Numbered from the stretch's first letter, positions 1 through 8,179 are shown. The stretch: 64,000 bases of DNA from Natronocella acetinitrilica (GCF_024170285.1 NZ_JALJXV010000003.1:248001-312000); one strand, 5' to 3'. The notes: generated by a model not told the origin, from the sequence alone. A program made the numbers and translations.

Positions 1-470
1 ATGAGCAGCTGGTAGCGCTCGCCACCGTGCGCTCCCGTGATGCGACGGTACTCCCCTGATGAGGCGACCAGCCGCTCAAGGCCCACGCGGCTGGTGGCGT
101 CGGGTGCGTTCACCGGCAGGAGCAGCCACGCCATGGGATCGCGTGCGAGCTCCCCGACCAGTGCCGCTTCCTCTAGCCCATCGCAGAGTACCGGTGCACG
201 TCCGCCCCGCGTGAAAAGAAAGTCAAAGCCCATGGTGCGCACGCCATAGAGGCGCCCGCGCGGCCCCTCGACCACGTAGAAGGTGGTTGTGTCATCGGCA
301 CGGAGGTAATCCGCCAGGCACTCACCCTCCTCGAGCAGCCCGCTTGTGTCCACGGCGGCGTCGAAGTCCGTGAGCGACAGGGCGGACGCATCAGCGCGAA
401 GCGCCTGGAGCGCAGCCGCTTCGGCCGTGTCGAGTCGGGTTGATCCGTCGAAGTACTGGAAGCGTGCCAT
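1..470 (-). CDS. hypothetical protein, C-terminus cut by window edge
   Basis: The reading frame starts at ATG 468-470 and runs off the left edge, so 156 residues are visible. It begins MARFQYFDGSTRLDTAEAA and is acidic, with the balanced composition of a real soluble protein. An AGGG ribosome-binding site lies 7 bases before the ATG. No motif is recognised. The gene is divergent from the small gene at 621, and the AT-rich 520-600 segment lies between them. Function is unknown. Confidence 0.7.
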   Translation of the reverse strand, partial: MARFQYFDGSTRLDTAEAAALQALRADASALSLTDFDAAVDTSGLLEEGECLADYLRADDTTTFYVVEGPRGRLYGVRTMGFDFLFTRGGRAPVLCDGLEEAALVGELARDPMAWLLLPVNAPDATSRVGLERLVASSGEYRRITGAHGGERYQLL

Positions 471-567
471 CGCAATGCCCTGGTGTCGATGCCGTGCCGG
501 ACTGGAGTCCGCACAGATTATTTACAGACAATTATATCATCCTGCAGTTCTGGCGGGGCCAGGGCGC

Positions 568-595
568 TTGACAACTTTAATATAAAGAGTATAAT
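568..595 (+). promoter_or_regulatory. AT-rich promoter for the gene at 621
   Basis: The -35 box TTGACA (568-573) is 16 bp from the -10 box TATAAT (590-595), which is followed by TAAAG. The stretch CTTTAAT/ATTAAAG (575-581 and 594-600) is a 7-bp inverted repeat across the spacer and -10. This is the first member of the window-wide promoter family. Confidence 0.8.
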
Positions 596-620
596 TAAAG
601 CCAGCTACCGAGGACACGCC

Positions 621-773
621 ATGAGCCAGCAGGACGATCCGCGCCTCACCCCCCGGGACGACTGGCAGACCCAGGGCCGGGGCAGTAATGACCAGGAGTA
701 TGAGATCTACAGGGAAGCCGCGGAATCACTCGGCTGGCCGCTGAAGACCTATGAGGAGTGGCTCGCGTCCTAG
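621..773 (+). CDS. small acidic hypothetical protein (50 aa)
   Basis: The ATG at 621 is chosen because GAGGA lies 6 bases upstream and a near-consensus promoter ends at 595. Longer in-frame starts would lie upstream of the transcription start. The protein begins MSQQDDPRLTPRDDWQTQG and ends in GWPLKTYEEWLAS. It is polar, has no membrane segment and no known motif. It appears to be transcribed alone and is followed by a strong hairpin at 831-852. Confidence 0.7.
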   Translation: MSQQDDPRLTPRDDWQTQGRGSNDQEYEIYREAAESLGWPLKTYEEWLAS

Positions 774-830
774 CGCCCTGCCCAGGCGCCGTTGCGCGCG
801 CCCGTCTTTCTGCCAAGCCAACCGATGACT

Positions 831-852
831 GGGCGCACCATCAGGTGCGCCC
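831..852 (+). terminator. GC-rich hairpin between two small genes
   Basis: A perfect 9-bp stem GGGCGCACC/GGTGCGCCC with loop ATCA. It lies 57 bases after the 621 gene and 20 bases before the next start. No T-run follows, so it may be a terminator, an attenuator or an mRNA stabiliser. Confidence 0.45.
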
Positions 853-872
853 GCCCAACCGGAGTCGACGCC

Positions 873-1091
873 ATGCGCATGATTGTCAGTGTCCGTGAAA
901 CCCATACCGCGCACTACGCCCTTGAGGTCTCCGAGGCGGACGCGCGCAAGATCAAGGCGGCGGACGATGAGGAGCGACGGGTGCTCATTCAGAGGCTGTG
1001 GGGGTCGAGTGCCCCGGACTACGTTGATGGCACCTCTGAGTTCATCGAGGCGCTGACCGACACGGGTGAGCTGATCAGTCTCGGTGACTGA
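873..1091 (+). CDS. small hypothetical protein (72 aa)
   Basis: The ATG at 873 follows GGAG at 861-864. The protein begins MRMIVSVRETHTAHYALEVS and ends ALTDTGELISLGD, which suggests a compact beta-alpha fold, but no family is recognised. It lies between the 831-852 hairpin and the ATP-pyrophosphatase-like gene at 1125, so the two could share a transcript. Function is unknown. Confidence 0.65.
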   Translation: MRMIVSVRETHTAHYALEVSEADARKIKAADDEERRVLIQRLWGSSAPDYVDGTSEFIEALTDTGELISLGD

Positions 1092-1124
1092 TCAGGGCAA
1101 CCTGGGACAGTGGGGGCGATCGCC

Positions 1125-2252
1125 ATGCTGAATCAGCTTGAACTCTTCTGCGAAAAGACAGCGGCGCAGGTCGTCGAGACGGGCGGGCTCGCGGTTGCAC
1201 GGGATGCGGCTGTCGACCGCGCCCTGGGCGCGAACGCCCCCTGTGCCGTGTCGGTCTCCGGTGGCAAGGACTCGTTTGCGGCAGCCATCGCAACCCACGC
1301 TCACCTTGAGGCGATCGGTCACACCGGCCCCCGGCTTCTCATCCACGCCGATCTCGGCACGGTGGAGTGGGCGGACTCGCTGCCCGCCTGCGAGCGCCTG
1401 GCGGCGCATCTTGGCTGGGAGCTTGTGGTGGTGCGCCGCGCCGCCGGTGACATGATGGAGCGCTGGGAGAGTCGCTGGGCGTCGAGCCTGCGGCGCTACG
1501 CCGCGCTTGAGACACTCACCCTGGTGCTGCCCTGGAGCACGCCGGCAATGCGCTTTTGCACCAGCGAGCTGAAGACCAACGTGATCCTGCCCGCACTGCG
1601 CCGCCGCTACCGGGGCGAGGTGGTGGTCAACGTCACGGGGGTGCGCCGCGAGGAGAGTAGCGCACGCGCCAAGGCGCCGGTCGCAGCCGAGCTGCCGAAG
1701 TTCCGGGGCTCGCACACGCCGATCCTCTCCTGGAACCCGGTGGTCACGTGGGGCGAGGCGTCGGTCTTTGACGCCATCGAGCGCTCGGGGGTCACTGGAC
1801 ACATGGCCTACGGTCTTGGCATGTCCCGGGTCTCCTGCTGCTTTTGCATCATGAGTAACGGCCGCGACATGGAGATCGCGGTGAGTGCACCGGATAACCA
1901 TGCCATCTACCGGCGCATGGTGGCGCTCGAGGCGGCGAGCAGCTTTGGCTTCCAGGGCACGCGCTGGCTTGCCGATCTCGCCCCGCAGCTCCTCGACGAC
2001 GCGCTCACACAGGCGGTTGCCCGGGGCAAGGCGATTGCCGCCGAGCGACAGCGCCTGGAGGCGATGATCCCCGCAGACCTTCGCTTCCGCAAGGGCGTCG
2101 CCGAGCGGCTGCCAAGTCGCGAGGAGGCGGCGCTTGTCGCCTCGACCCGCCAAACGCTCTGTGCGCATTTCGGCATCGAGGGCGCCGTCGCACTCGATGC
2201 CGAGGGGGTCATGGCCCTCTATCGGGAGCGCTGCCTGCCGGCCGCCGCCTGA
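1125..2252 (+). CDS. phosphoadenosine phosphosulfate reductase family protein (PP-loop)
   Basis: A 375-residue protein with the PP-loop SGGKDS at residues 45-50, the nucleotide-binding signature of ATP pyrophosphatases and PAPS reductases. A second conserved-looking block is WSTPAMRFCTSELK. A cysteine cluster CCFC lies at residues 238-241, with another Cys in FCTSELK, so an iron-sulfur or zinc site is possible. Family members on phages and mobile elements include DndC-type sulfur-transfer proteins of DNA phosphorothioation. No dndB/D/E genes are nearby, so that role is not supported. A GTG at 1110 is in frame, but ATG 1125 with GGGGG upstream is preferred. Confidence 0.85.
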   Translation: MLNQLELFCEKTAAQVVETGGLAVARDAAVDRALGANAPCAVSVSGGKDSFAAAIATHAHLEAIGHTGPRLLIHADLGTVEWADSLPACERLAAHLGWELVVVRRAAGDMMERWESRWASSLRRYAALETLTLVLPWSTPAMRFCTSELKTNVILPALRRRYRGEVVVNVTGVRREESSARAKAPVAAELPKFRGSHTPILSWNPVVTWGEASVFDAIERSGVTGHMAYGLGMSRVSCCFCIMSNGRDMEIAVSAPDNHAIYRRMVALEAASSFGFQGTRWLADLAPQLLDDALTQAVARGKAIAAERQRLEAMIPADLRFRKGVAERLPSREEAALVASTRQTLCAHFGIEGAVALDAEGVMALYRERCLPAAA

Positions 2253-2491
2253 CCCGCAGGTGGGGGTCGGCGAACTGCGGGATGTCCTGCGGGAGGTGCG
2301 GCGCCAAAGCTGAGGCAGCGGCGTGCGCCAGCGGGCGTCCACGCTGTCCGGGCGCAGGCGCCGGGCGGTGGGGGCAAGGGCATGGGGCAGGCGAGGGCAA
2401 CACCGATCGAGCGATGCAGCAGGGAGCAGGGCTGATTGCCGAGGCGGTGGCGCCGAACCAGGCCTGCGCTCGCTTCGCGCAGGCCGCCCGA
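2253..2491. other. non-coding gap between convergent genes
   Basis: This GC-rich gap separates the PP-loop gene (plus strand) from the 2492 gene (minus strand). I see no convincing small gene, promoter or rho-independent terminator. Confidence 0.4.
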
Positions 2492-2914
2492 TCATTGCAG
2501 GCGCAGCGTGGCAGTGACACCGATCGTTTGCGTCTGCACGCCTGGCGCGAGGCCTGGGGCACTCTGGGCGCTTTCCATCAGCCCCTGGGCTGACATCGGG
2601 CGCGCACCCCCGAGGTCATGGATCTCGAGTCGCACGAGGTGGGCCGTGCGCCCGTCGGCCACCGCCGCCGCCCTGGCGTGCACCTGCTCGCGCGCCTTGG
2701 CGATCAGCGCGGCCTCAATCCCCGGTGCCGCGCGGGCGCTGACCAGGAAGCACAGACTGAGATCGCTTGGCCCGGTCACGGGGGCACTCTCCGTGCTCTC
2801 AGCACCAGCCACTGCACTGGCACCGATCAGGGCGTTGACGCCACTCGCCACAAAGCTGAGCATCGCGACGACCGCGATGCTTGCGTAGAAGAGCTGGGTC
2901 ATGTCCATCTTCAT
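2492..2914 (-). CDS. membrane-anchored hypothetical protein
   Basis: A 140-residue protein with one N-terminal membrane segment or uncleaved signal at about residues 6-33 (LFYASIAVVAMLSFVASGV region). A soluble domain of about 100 residues follows, ending in VTATLRLQ. Its ATG overlaps the stop of the upstream 201-codon frame by ATGA, so it is the second gene of a two-gene operon driven by the promoter at 3515-3542. Function is unknown. Confidence 0.7.
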   Translation of the reverse strand: MKMDMTQLFYASIAVVAMLSFVASGVNALIGASAVAGAESTESAPVTGPSDLSLCFLVSARAAPGIEAALIAKAREQVHARAAAVADGRTAHLVRLEIHDLGGARPMSAQGLMESAQSAPGLAPGVQTQTIGVTATLRLQ

Positions 2915-3486
2915 GCCAGGGCGCTCCTGTCAACGCTCGCCGACCCGCGTCTCGCATCGACGCCGTCGCCGACAAGCTCGCCCGGGAGCATGCCGACATT
3001 GGCAAGCCCCTGTAACGGGCGGATGAGACAGCTGATTGCGCGCATTACCTGGAGGCGGTCCATGGGCGCGCGGGGAAAGGCGATGACAGCAGCTACCTCA
3101 CCGCTGTCGCGGTCGAGCGCGCCGAGGCGAAGGGTCTGCGCGTCGGCCTCCACCTGGAGCGCGGCAAAGGGGTGATCCTGATCGCCCGCGGCGTAGTGGG
3201 CGCCGGGGGGCGCGATTGCGAGCGTCATTCTCGCGATGCCCGCACCGGCTGCAATGCGGTTGTGGACGGTGCAGAGCACGCGGCCAAGCGCGCCCAGCAG
3301 TGCGGCGTCAGTGGGCAGAAAGAGCGCGCAGCGACAGGGCATCGCAGCCTCGTCCAGCGCCTCGATCACCACCTGCCACTCGGCGCCAAGGCCGATCAGG
3401 ACACCGGCAGAAGGCCCTTCTCCGAACGCGCTTCGCCAAGCGCCACCCGGCGTTTCATAGCGAAGACTCATGTACTGATCGCGCAT
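2911..3486 (-). CDS. hypothetical protein (191 aa), first gene of operon
   Basis: The start MRDQYMSLRYETPGG (ATG 3484-3486) is preferred. A longer start 10 codons upstream would overlap the -10 box at 3515-3520 and so cannot be in the transcript. The protein is soluble, rich in Ala and Arg, with no signal and no recognised domain. It overlaps the membrane-protein gene downstream by four bases, which suggests translational coupling and a joint function. Confidence 0.7.
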   Translation of the reverse strand: MRDQYMSLRYETPGGAWRSAFGEGPSAGVLIGLGAEWQVVIEALDEAAMPCRCALFLPTDAALLGALGRVLCTVHNRIAAGAGIARMTLAIAPPGAHYAAGDQDHPFAALQVEADAQTLRLGALDRDSGEVAAVIAFPRAPMDRLQVMRAISCLIRPLQGLANVGMLPGELVGDGVDARRGSASVDRSALA

Positions 3487-3514
3487 GATGACACACCCCT
3501 TTTGTCGTTCCTTC

Positions 3515-3542
3515 ATTATAATTAGCGTTTAAATAATGTCAA
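3515..3542 (-). promoter_or_regulatory. AT-rich promoter for the 3486-2492 operon
   Basis: On the minus strand TTGACA (3537-3542) is 16 bp from TATAAT (3515-3520). It decides the start codon of the 191-residue protein. Confidence 0.8.
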
Positions 3543-3749
3543 TAATTCGGCCTGGTTTAATGAAAAAGACGAGCAAGAAGTGGCTGTGTGCAGGACTCGG
3601 GCAAGGCGGTCGGCATGCCAGGGGATTCCTTCCGACGACTGGCAGGTGCGAGAGCCGGGCGCGGGCATGCGCCAGTGCGCCGCGAGACGCGTGCTGCGGA
3701 CAATTCATGGCCGAACGCAGCGGACATGGGGCTCGGGCAGCTGAGAGTG

Positions 3750-3777
3750 TTGATTTTTAATTCGCTTGATATATAAT
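3750..3777 (+). promoter_or_regulatory. AT-rich promoter for the gene at 3833
   Basis: TTGATT (3750-3755), 16-bp spacer, TATAAT (3772-3777). The ATG at 3779 directly abuts the -10 box, which excludes it as a start. The 3543-3749 stretch before it shows no convincing gene. Confidence 0.7.
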
Positions 3778-3832
3778 CATGACGTCTGCGCCCAGGGCGG
3801 CAGGACCCTATTGGCCACACGGAATCACAAGC

Positions 3833-4363
3833 ATGGCAATCAGCGCCCCGACTCCCCGCCTCCAGCGTGGCAGTGTCAATCTGCTCCTTGTCGCGACACT
3901 GGCCTTCATCGCCTTCTATGGCTACAACAGCGTTTTCGTCCCGCACTACAACAGCAAGGTCATCGAAAGTATGCGTGGCAACCCGGCGACAGTCACGATT
4001 GATGAAGTTCTCCTTGCGCAGGAGTACGCAGAAAAGGCCACCCCGTCGATACAGCCCCAGGGCCTCTATGCCTATAAGGGGAAGTGGCACGGAAGGTCCG
4101 TTTCCATCCGGTTGCTTTTCTCTGACGATGGCAGCACCCTCCACAAGGAGGCGATGCTCCTCGGCCGCCACCTGCTTAGCGCCTCGGCGACAGTGCATTT
4201 CGAGGGCTCGGTGATGCGCTACAGCGACATTCGTGGGGATCGTGTCCTCTTCTCGGATAAGGGGACGCCCGTCACCGTCATCTCGGCCGACGAGCTTGTG
4301 TTCGAGAAGCCGGAATCCAGTCTTGAGGGAACCAACGGGAAGGTCGTCTTCAGGCGCCCATAG
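3833..4363 (+). CDS. membrane-anchored hypothetical protein
   Basis: A 176-residue protein beginning MAISAPTPRLQRGSVN, with one hydrophobic segment at about residues 15-31 (NLLLVATLAFIAFYGY). It resembles a signal anchor, leaving about 145 residues probably outside the membrane. The ATG at 3833 is chosen because the earlier in-frame ATG (3779) lies inside the promoter. No known domain is seen. It is transcribed alone and is convergent with the gene ending at 4375. Confidence 0.7.
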   Translation: MAISAPTPRLQRGSVNLLLVATLAFIAFYGYNSVFVPHYNSKVIESMRGNPATVTIDEVLLAQEYAEKATPSIQPQGLYAYKGKWHGRSVSIRLLFSDDGSTLHKEAMLLGRHLLSASATVHFEGSVMRYSDIRGDRVLFSDKGTPVTVISADELVFEKPESSLEGTNGKVVFRRP

Positions 4364-4374
4364 CGCCTGCCGGC

Positions 4375-4611
4375 TCAAGCGTCCTGCTCGCCCGCCGCCT
4401 CGTCGTGGAGGCGGCGGTTGTCCTTGCCGGCAAGATAGACCGGGTAGCTCACCCAGCTGCGGTCGTAGGGCTGTCCCAGCCAGCCGCGCCGGTAGGCCAT
4501 GCCGCGCCCGCTCGCCTCGCGAATGAGGATCTCGTGCATGTCGCGCGCGATGAGATAGGCCTGGCGAGCGCGCTCGCTCTTGAACCGCCGGGGCGGGGGA
4601 GACTTAGCCAT
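4375..4611 (-). CDS. small basic hypothetical protein (78 aa)
   Basis: Starts at MAKSPPPRRFKSERARQAY with a strong GGAGG site 5 bases upstream. The middle holds RGMAYRRGWLGQPYDRSW, a Tyr/Trp-rich patch. It is the last gene of the minus-strand operon that starts at 5807, about 117 bases after the 4729 gene. No family is recognised. Confidence 0.65.
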   Translation of the reverse strand: MAKSPPPRRFKSERARQAYLIARDMHEILIREASGRGMAYRRGWLGQPYDRSWVSYPVYLAGKDNRRLHDEAAGEQDA

Positions 4612-4728
4612 GTTGACCTCCTGGGCGTCCTGCCGTCCTTTGAGCCGCGGTGCGATGCGCGGGGTGATCGCAGTGGAGAGGGCGTGTTTCACCTCCAGCC
4701 ATGCCCATGGTGCCCCGCCGGGGCCTGC

Positions 4729-5157
4729 CTAGCCTTGTGGGGATCGCTGCGCCGTCTCCAGATCCGCCAGGCGCGCTTCGGCCTCGGCCCGGAGCTGGTG
4801 CGGTGTCTTCCCGGCAAGCCGCTGGAGCGTGACCACCAGGCGCTCGCCTGGCATGACCGATTTGGAGCGGAACTCAAGCGACATCTCGATGTAGTTCGGC
4901 GTCGCCGCGTCAACGAACTGCTGGGCGAACGCTTCGGCGAGAAGCCGGCAGGCGCCGCCCTCGAGCCGCATGTTGATCCCCCGGGCATCCAGGGTCATCT
5001 CGTGGAGCAGGAGTTCGCGAACCTCCTGGTCGACAAAGGCCGCGCGCAGGCGCTCGCACTCCGACTCAAGAGCCGTGATGCGCGCGGTGAGCGAGCGCCG
5101 TGACCGGGGCAGGGAGGCTCTCACCAGGTGCAGCAGGAAGGCGCCGAGACCCCTCAT
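4729..5157 (-). CDS. hypothetical protein (142 aa)
   Basis: The ATG at 5157 overlaps the stop of the upstream gene (ATGA), so the two are coupled. The N-terminus MRGLGAFLLHLVRASLPRSR is short, hydrophobic and basic, possibly a membrane-associated helix. The region LTARITALESECERLRAAF looks like a coiled coil. No known domain is seen. Confidence 0.65.
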   Translation of the reverse strand: MRGLGAFLLHLVRASLPRSRRSLTARITALESECERLRAAFVDQEVRELLLHEMTLDARGINMRLEGGACRLLAEAFAQQFVDAATPNYIEMSLEFRSKSVMPGERLVVTLQRLAGKTPHQLRAEAEARLADLETAQRSPQG

Positions 5158-5807
5158 GGCTGCACCTCCGGGGCAGGTCCGGGCGCGCGGGCGAACCGGC
5201 ACGGAGCCTCCAGGACGAGCTGATCGAGCCGGGCGGTGAGAAGCGCGCTGGTCTCAAACCAGGCGTGCATCCCGCTGTCGTCGCCAAGGAGCGTTCCGGC
5301 GTCCTGATCGGTCCGCTCGTCCTTGCCGAGCATGCCGATGCGAAGCCCCTTCGCCCCGTAGAAGTCCACCACCGGGGTGTGGGGGATGGCGCGGCGCGCC
5401 AGGTGCGCTGTGGCGACCCAGTGGAAGGCCCAATTGTAGTGCGCGCGGCTTAGCTCAACGTAGTCGCTGTCCCGCGAGAGCAGGTCGATGACCGGGAAGT
5501 CCTGATCGACGCCGTGGCGACGCCGCGCAAGGCGCCAGCGTGTCGCGGCGCTTGAGTCGGGCGAGCGATCCAGGCGCGAGAGGCGCGCGCGAAGCCGACC
5601 GCGGGCGCGATCCGCGGCCCGAGTGAAGTGCGCACTGCAATCAGCGTAGTGGTAGATCGCAACCGGCGCGATGGTGTCAAACAGCCAGGCATCATCAGCG
5701 ATCCACTCGCGAAGCGCGAGAAAGGCCCGGTCGGCCGGGGAGAGGTCCTCGGGGGCGTACTGCGTCTCGCCAGGCACGCGGGCAGACAAGGGGGTGACGG
5801 TATTCAT
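5154..5807 (-). CDS. hypothetical protein (217 aa), first gene of operon
   Basis: The start MNTVTPLSARVPGETQ at 5807 has GGGAG 6 bases upstream. An in-frame ATG at 5819 has no such site. The protein is acidic and soluble, with features such as LLSRDSDYVELSRAHYNWAF, but matches no family I know. It is followed by two coupled small genes. Confidence 0.7.
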   Translation of the reverse strand: MNTVTPLSARVPGETQYAPEDLSPADRAFLALREWIADDAWLFDTIAPVAIYHYADCSAHFTRAADRARGRLRARLSRLDRSPDSSAATRWRLARRRHGVDQDFPVIDLLSRDSDYVELSRAHYNWAFHWVATAHLARRAIPHTPVVDFYGAKGLRIGMLGKDERTDQDAGTLLGDDSGMHAWFETSALLTARLDQLVLEAPCRFARAPGPAPEVQP

Positions 5808-5834
5808 GGGCGCTCCCATTGGCCAACTTTAAAT

Positions 5835-5862
5835 ATTATACAAGAAAATAAAATAAAGTCAA
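5835..5862 (-). promoter_or_regulatory. AT-rich promoter for the 5807-4375 operon
   Basis: Minus-strand TTGACT (5857-5862), 16 bp, TATAAT (5835-5840). The flanks carry CCCATTG and CAATGGG as an inverted repeat around the whole promoter. Confidence 0.8.
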
Positions 5863-5884
5863 TGGGCGCGTTACCGGGAGGCGG

Positions 5885-5912
5885 TTGACATCGTGGCGGA
5901 ACACGATATAAT
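5885..5912 (+). promoter_or_regulatory. AT-rich promoter for the gene at 5941
   Basis: TTGACA (5885-5890), 16 bp, TATAAT (5907-5912) followed by TAAA. It is divergent from the promoter at 5835-5862, with the two -35 boxes only 22 bp apart. Confidence 0.8.
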
Positions 5913-5940
5913 TAAATGTTTATAAATAAACAGGGCGCGT

Positions 5941-6369
5941 ATGCTTATCACGGCGTATCACGGCACACCGTACCGGTTCTCCCGCTTCCGCGCTGCTGCC
6001 TCGGGCATCCACTTTGGCAGTGTCGAGCAGGCTGTCCACGCCTGCACCATCCGACTTGGCAAGCTTCCCATTGCGCAGTTCGAGCGCCTGACTGCGGGCC
6101 GGGTTGGCTGGCCCGGGCGAATTCTTCAGGTGCGGCTGTCGATCCGGTGCATGGAGCGCGTGGCTGATGCAGGCACGGCGGCGGCCTGGCAGGCGGCAAT
6201 TAGGGAGGCCCGGGCGGCGGGCATCGATGCGCTCGTCTACGAAAACGCCTACGAAGGGCGACTGGCGGGCGATGCCGTCGTCGTGTTCGAGCCGACCGCA
6301 ATCGAGATCCTGGACCCGGACTGGAACCCGGCTTCTCGGCATGATGAACAGATCATGATTCATCAATAG
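5941..6369 (+). CDS. small ADP-ribosyltransferase-like (ART-PolyVal-type) protein
   Basis: A 142-residue protein opening with AYHGTPYRFSRF, then GIHFGSVEQA. Its C-terminal end has DALVYENAYEG and AVVVFEPTAIEIL. This order (YHGTP, a G-x-HFG block, then a V-F-x-P strand near the end) matches ADP-ribosyltransferase modules found in phage polyvalent proteins and in toxins. The assignment is by motif only. It sits directly before hipBA behind its own strong promoter, so a role in phage-host conflict or stress is plausible. Confidence 0.55.
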   Translation: MLITAYHGTPYRFSRFRAAASGIHFGSVEQAVHACTIRLGKLPIAQFERLTAGRVGWPGRILQVRLSIRCMERVADAGTAAAWQAAIREARAAGIDALVYENAYEGRLAGDAVVVFEPTAIEILDPDWNPASRHDEQIMIHQ

Positions 6370-6381
6370 GTCATAACTGGA

Positions 6382-6407
6382 ACAATGGTCTATAAAAGGA
6401 TCATTGT
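6382..6407. promoter_or_regulatory. probable HipB operator upstream of hipBA
   Basis: Inverted arms ACAATGGTC (6382-6390) and GATCATTGT (6399-6407) are separated by 8 bases (TATAAAAG). The 8-base separation equals that of known HipB operators (TATCC-N8-GGATA in E. coli). A promoter TTGCTT (6410-6415), 17 bp, TAGACT (6433-6438) lies just downstream. Confidence 0.6.
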
Positions 6408-6480
6408 ACTTGCTTGCGACGGGCGTCCGGCCTAGACTCGGGGGCGACTTGAACGCATCTCAACACGTCACCGGGGCATC

Positions 6481-6837
6481 ATGGCAAAGCGCGCCAGCAG
6501 GGGCTACACCCATTACAGCGAGGAGGCGGTTCGCCTGCTTGGCGAGGCTATTCGTCAGGGGCGGATCGCCCGGCGAATGACTGCCGAGGAGCTTGCCGAG
6601 CGTGCCGGCGTCTCGCGTGGCCTGGTGCAGCGTGCTGAGCGCGGGGAGATGGGCTGCACGATTGGCGCGGTCTTCGAGCTTGCCGCCATCGCTGGCGTGC
6701 CGCTGTTCGAGGCCGACCCCGTGGCGGCCAGGCGCGAGGCGCTGCCAAGCCCGTCCGGGTGGGTGGCGGCACCGGTGCCGGTGCTGCCGCGCCGTGCCCG
6801 CAGGAAAAAGCCAGTGGAGCCGAAGGATGATTTCTAG
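6481..6837 (+). CDS. hipB: HipB-like antitoxin, XRE family repressor
   Basis: A 118-residue DNA-binding protein. The helix-turn-helix lies at residues 37-65 (MTAEELAERAGVSRGLVQRAERG) and is followed by a helix typical of Cro/CI proteins. The last 30 residues are Pro/Arg/Lys-rich and may reach toward HipA or DNA. The frame overlaps the hipA start by 11 bases, the usual antitoxin-toxin coupling. It likely represses its own operon through the 6382-6407 inverted repeat. Confidence 0.85.
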   Translation: MAKRASRGYTHYSEEAVRLLGEAIRQGRIARRMTAEELAERAGVSRGLVQRAERGEMGCTIGAVFELAAIAGVPLFEADPVAARREALPSPSGWVAAPVPVLPRRARRKKPVEPKDDF

Positions 6838-8080
6838 GGCGCCGCAGGAGGCCTATGTGTGGGTGTACCTGCCAGGGGCAAGCGAGCCCGTGGTGGCGGG
6901 GCGCATTGCCGTCGATGATGGCGTCTACCGCTTTAACTACGGCCAGAGCTACCTGGCGCGGCCTGATGCAATCGCGCTCTACCTGCCGGAGCTGCCACTG
7001 GCCCCGGGGGTGATCGACCCGCCGGCGGGCATGGTGATGGCCGGTAGCCTGCGCGATGCTGCTCCCGACGCCTGGGGTCGCCGGGCGATTCTCCACCGCC
7101 GCTTCGGCGCGGTGGGGGCGGAGCAGGATACCGGTGACGTCGATGAGCTGACCTATCTGCTCGAATCAGGATCGGATCGGATCGGCGCGCTCGACTTCCA
7201 GGCGTCGGCGAGCGAGTACGTGCCGCGCATCGAGGCACCGGCAAGCCTTGAAGATCTCCTTGATGCCGCGCGGCATATCGAGGAGGGGCGGGATCTGCCG
7301 CCTGAGCTTGGCCGGGCGCTGCACCACGGCACCTCGATTGGCGGTGCGCGACCGAAGGCGCTGGTGGTCGACGGCGAGGGACAGTGGATTGCGAAGTTCG
7401 CATCGAGCAGTGACATCACCAACGTGGTGAAGGCGGAGCATGTCGCCATGCGCCTCGCGAGCGCTGCCGGGCTTGCGGTCGCACCGGTGCGACTGGTGGC
7501 GTCGGCCGGGCGCGACGTGCTGCTGGTCAAGCGCTTTGACCGCGAGCCGGCCGGCGTCACCTGGTCGCGGCGCGCCATGGTCTCGGCACTGACCATCCTC
7601 GGTCTCGATGAGATGCAGGCGCGCTATGCGAGCTACGGGGATCTCGCTGACCAGATCCGCCTTCGCTTCACGCACCCACGGGAGACGCTGCACGAGCTTT
7701 TTGCGCGGATGAGCTTCAACGTCATCTGTGGCAACACCGATGATCATGCGCGCAATCACGCCGCGTTCTGGGACGGGCAGGCGCTGACGCTCACCCCCGC
7801 CTATGACATCTGCCCGCAGGCGCGCACCGGCAACGCCGCGAGCCAGGCGATGGCGATCGATGGCGCGGATCGGAGAAGCCGCCTTGCCACCTGCCTGGCT
7901 GCGGCCCCCGCTTTTCATCTGGGCGAGCAGGCGGCACGGCAGATCATCGAGGCGCAGCTGGCGGCCATAGAGAGCCATTGGCAGGCGATCGCGGACGAGT
8001 CCGCGCTGAGCCAGGCCGATCGCCGTGCGCTCTGGGAGCGGGCGATCATGAATCCGTCGATCTTCGATGGCTGGCAGTAA
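6827..8080 (+). CDS. hipA: HipA-like serine/threonine kinase toxin
   Basis: A 417-residue HipA family kinase. These toxins phosphorylate a translation target (glutamyl-tRNA synthetase in E. coli) and induce growth arrest. Seen here are the GTSIGGARPKA segment (Ser170-Lys177, phosphate-loop region), the catalytic GNTDDHARN at 302-310 (Asp305 and Asn310 as expected for catalysis and metal binding) and YDICP with Asp327 as metal ligand. The kinase core therefore looks intact. The start ATG 6827 is preceded by GAAGG and overlaps hipB. Some HipA homologs are fused to or paired with other partners, but none is seen here. Confidence 0.9.
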   Translation: MISRAPQEAYVWVYLPGASEPVVAGRIAVDDGVYRFNYGQSYLARPDAIALYLPELPLAPGVIDPPAGMVMAGSLRDAAPDAWGRRAILHRRFGAVGAEQDTGDVDELTYLLESGSDRIGALDFQASASEYVPRIEAPASLEDLLDAARHIEEGRDLPPELGRALHHGTSIGGARPKALVVDGEGQWIAKFASSSDITNVVKAEHVAMRLASAAGLAVAPVRLVASAGRDVLLVKRFDREPAGVTWSRRAMVSALTILGLDEMQARYASYGDLADQIRLRFTHPRETLHELFARMSFNVICGNTDDHARNHAAFWDGQALTLTPAYDICPQARTGNAASQAMAIDGADRRSRLATCLAAAPAFHLGEQAARQIIEAQLAAIESHWQAIADESALSQADRRALWERAIMNPSIFDGWQ

Positions 8081-8157
8081 TACCGGGGTTGACAGGGGCA
8101 GCACCCGGTGATCTTCGCTGTCCCGGGACCGGGGACACGCACGGCGGGCACGCCGCT

Positions 8158-8179
8158 CGCCACCACCCGGGTGGTGGCG
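8158..8179. terminator. perfect 22-bp palindrome after hipA
   Basis: CACCACCC/GGGTGGTG with three more paired bases on each side and no loop. It lies between convergent hipA and the 8212 gene. It could act as a bidirectional terminator, though there is no T-run, or as a protein-binding site. Confidence 0.4.

Noticed and set aside
1092-2495. A 467-codon open frame on the minus strand
   Set aside because: It is fully antisense to the PP-loop gene and has the Arg/Pro/His-rich composition of a GC-driven shadow frame. The opposite frame has clear motifs.
2209-2562. A minus-strand frame of 117 codons
   Set aside because: It is Cys/Pro/Arg-rich, with no signals, and it overlaps the PP-loop gene end and the start of the next gene.
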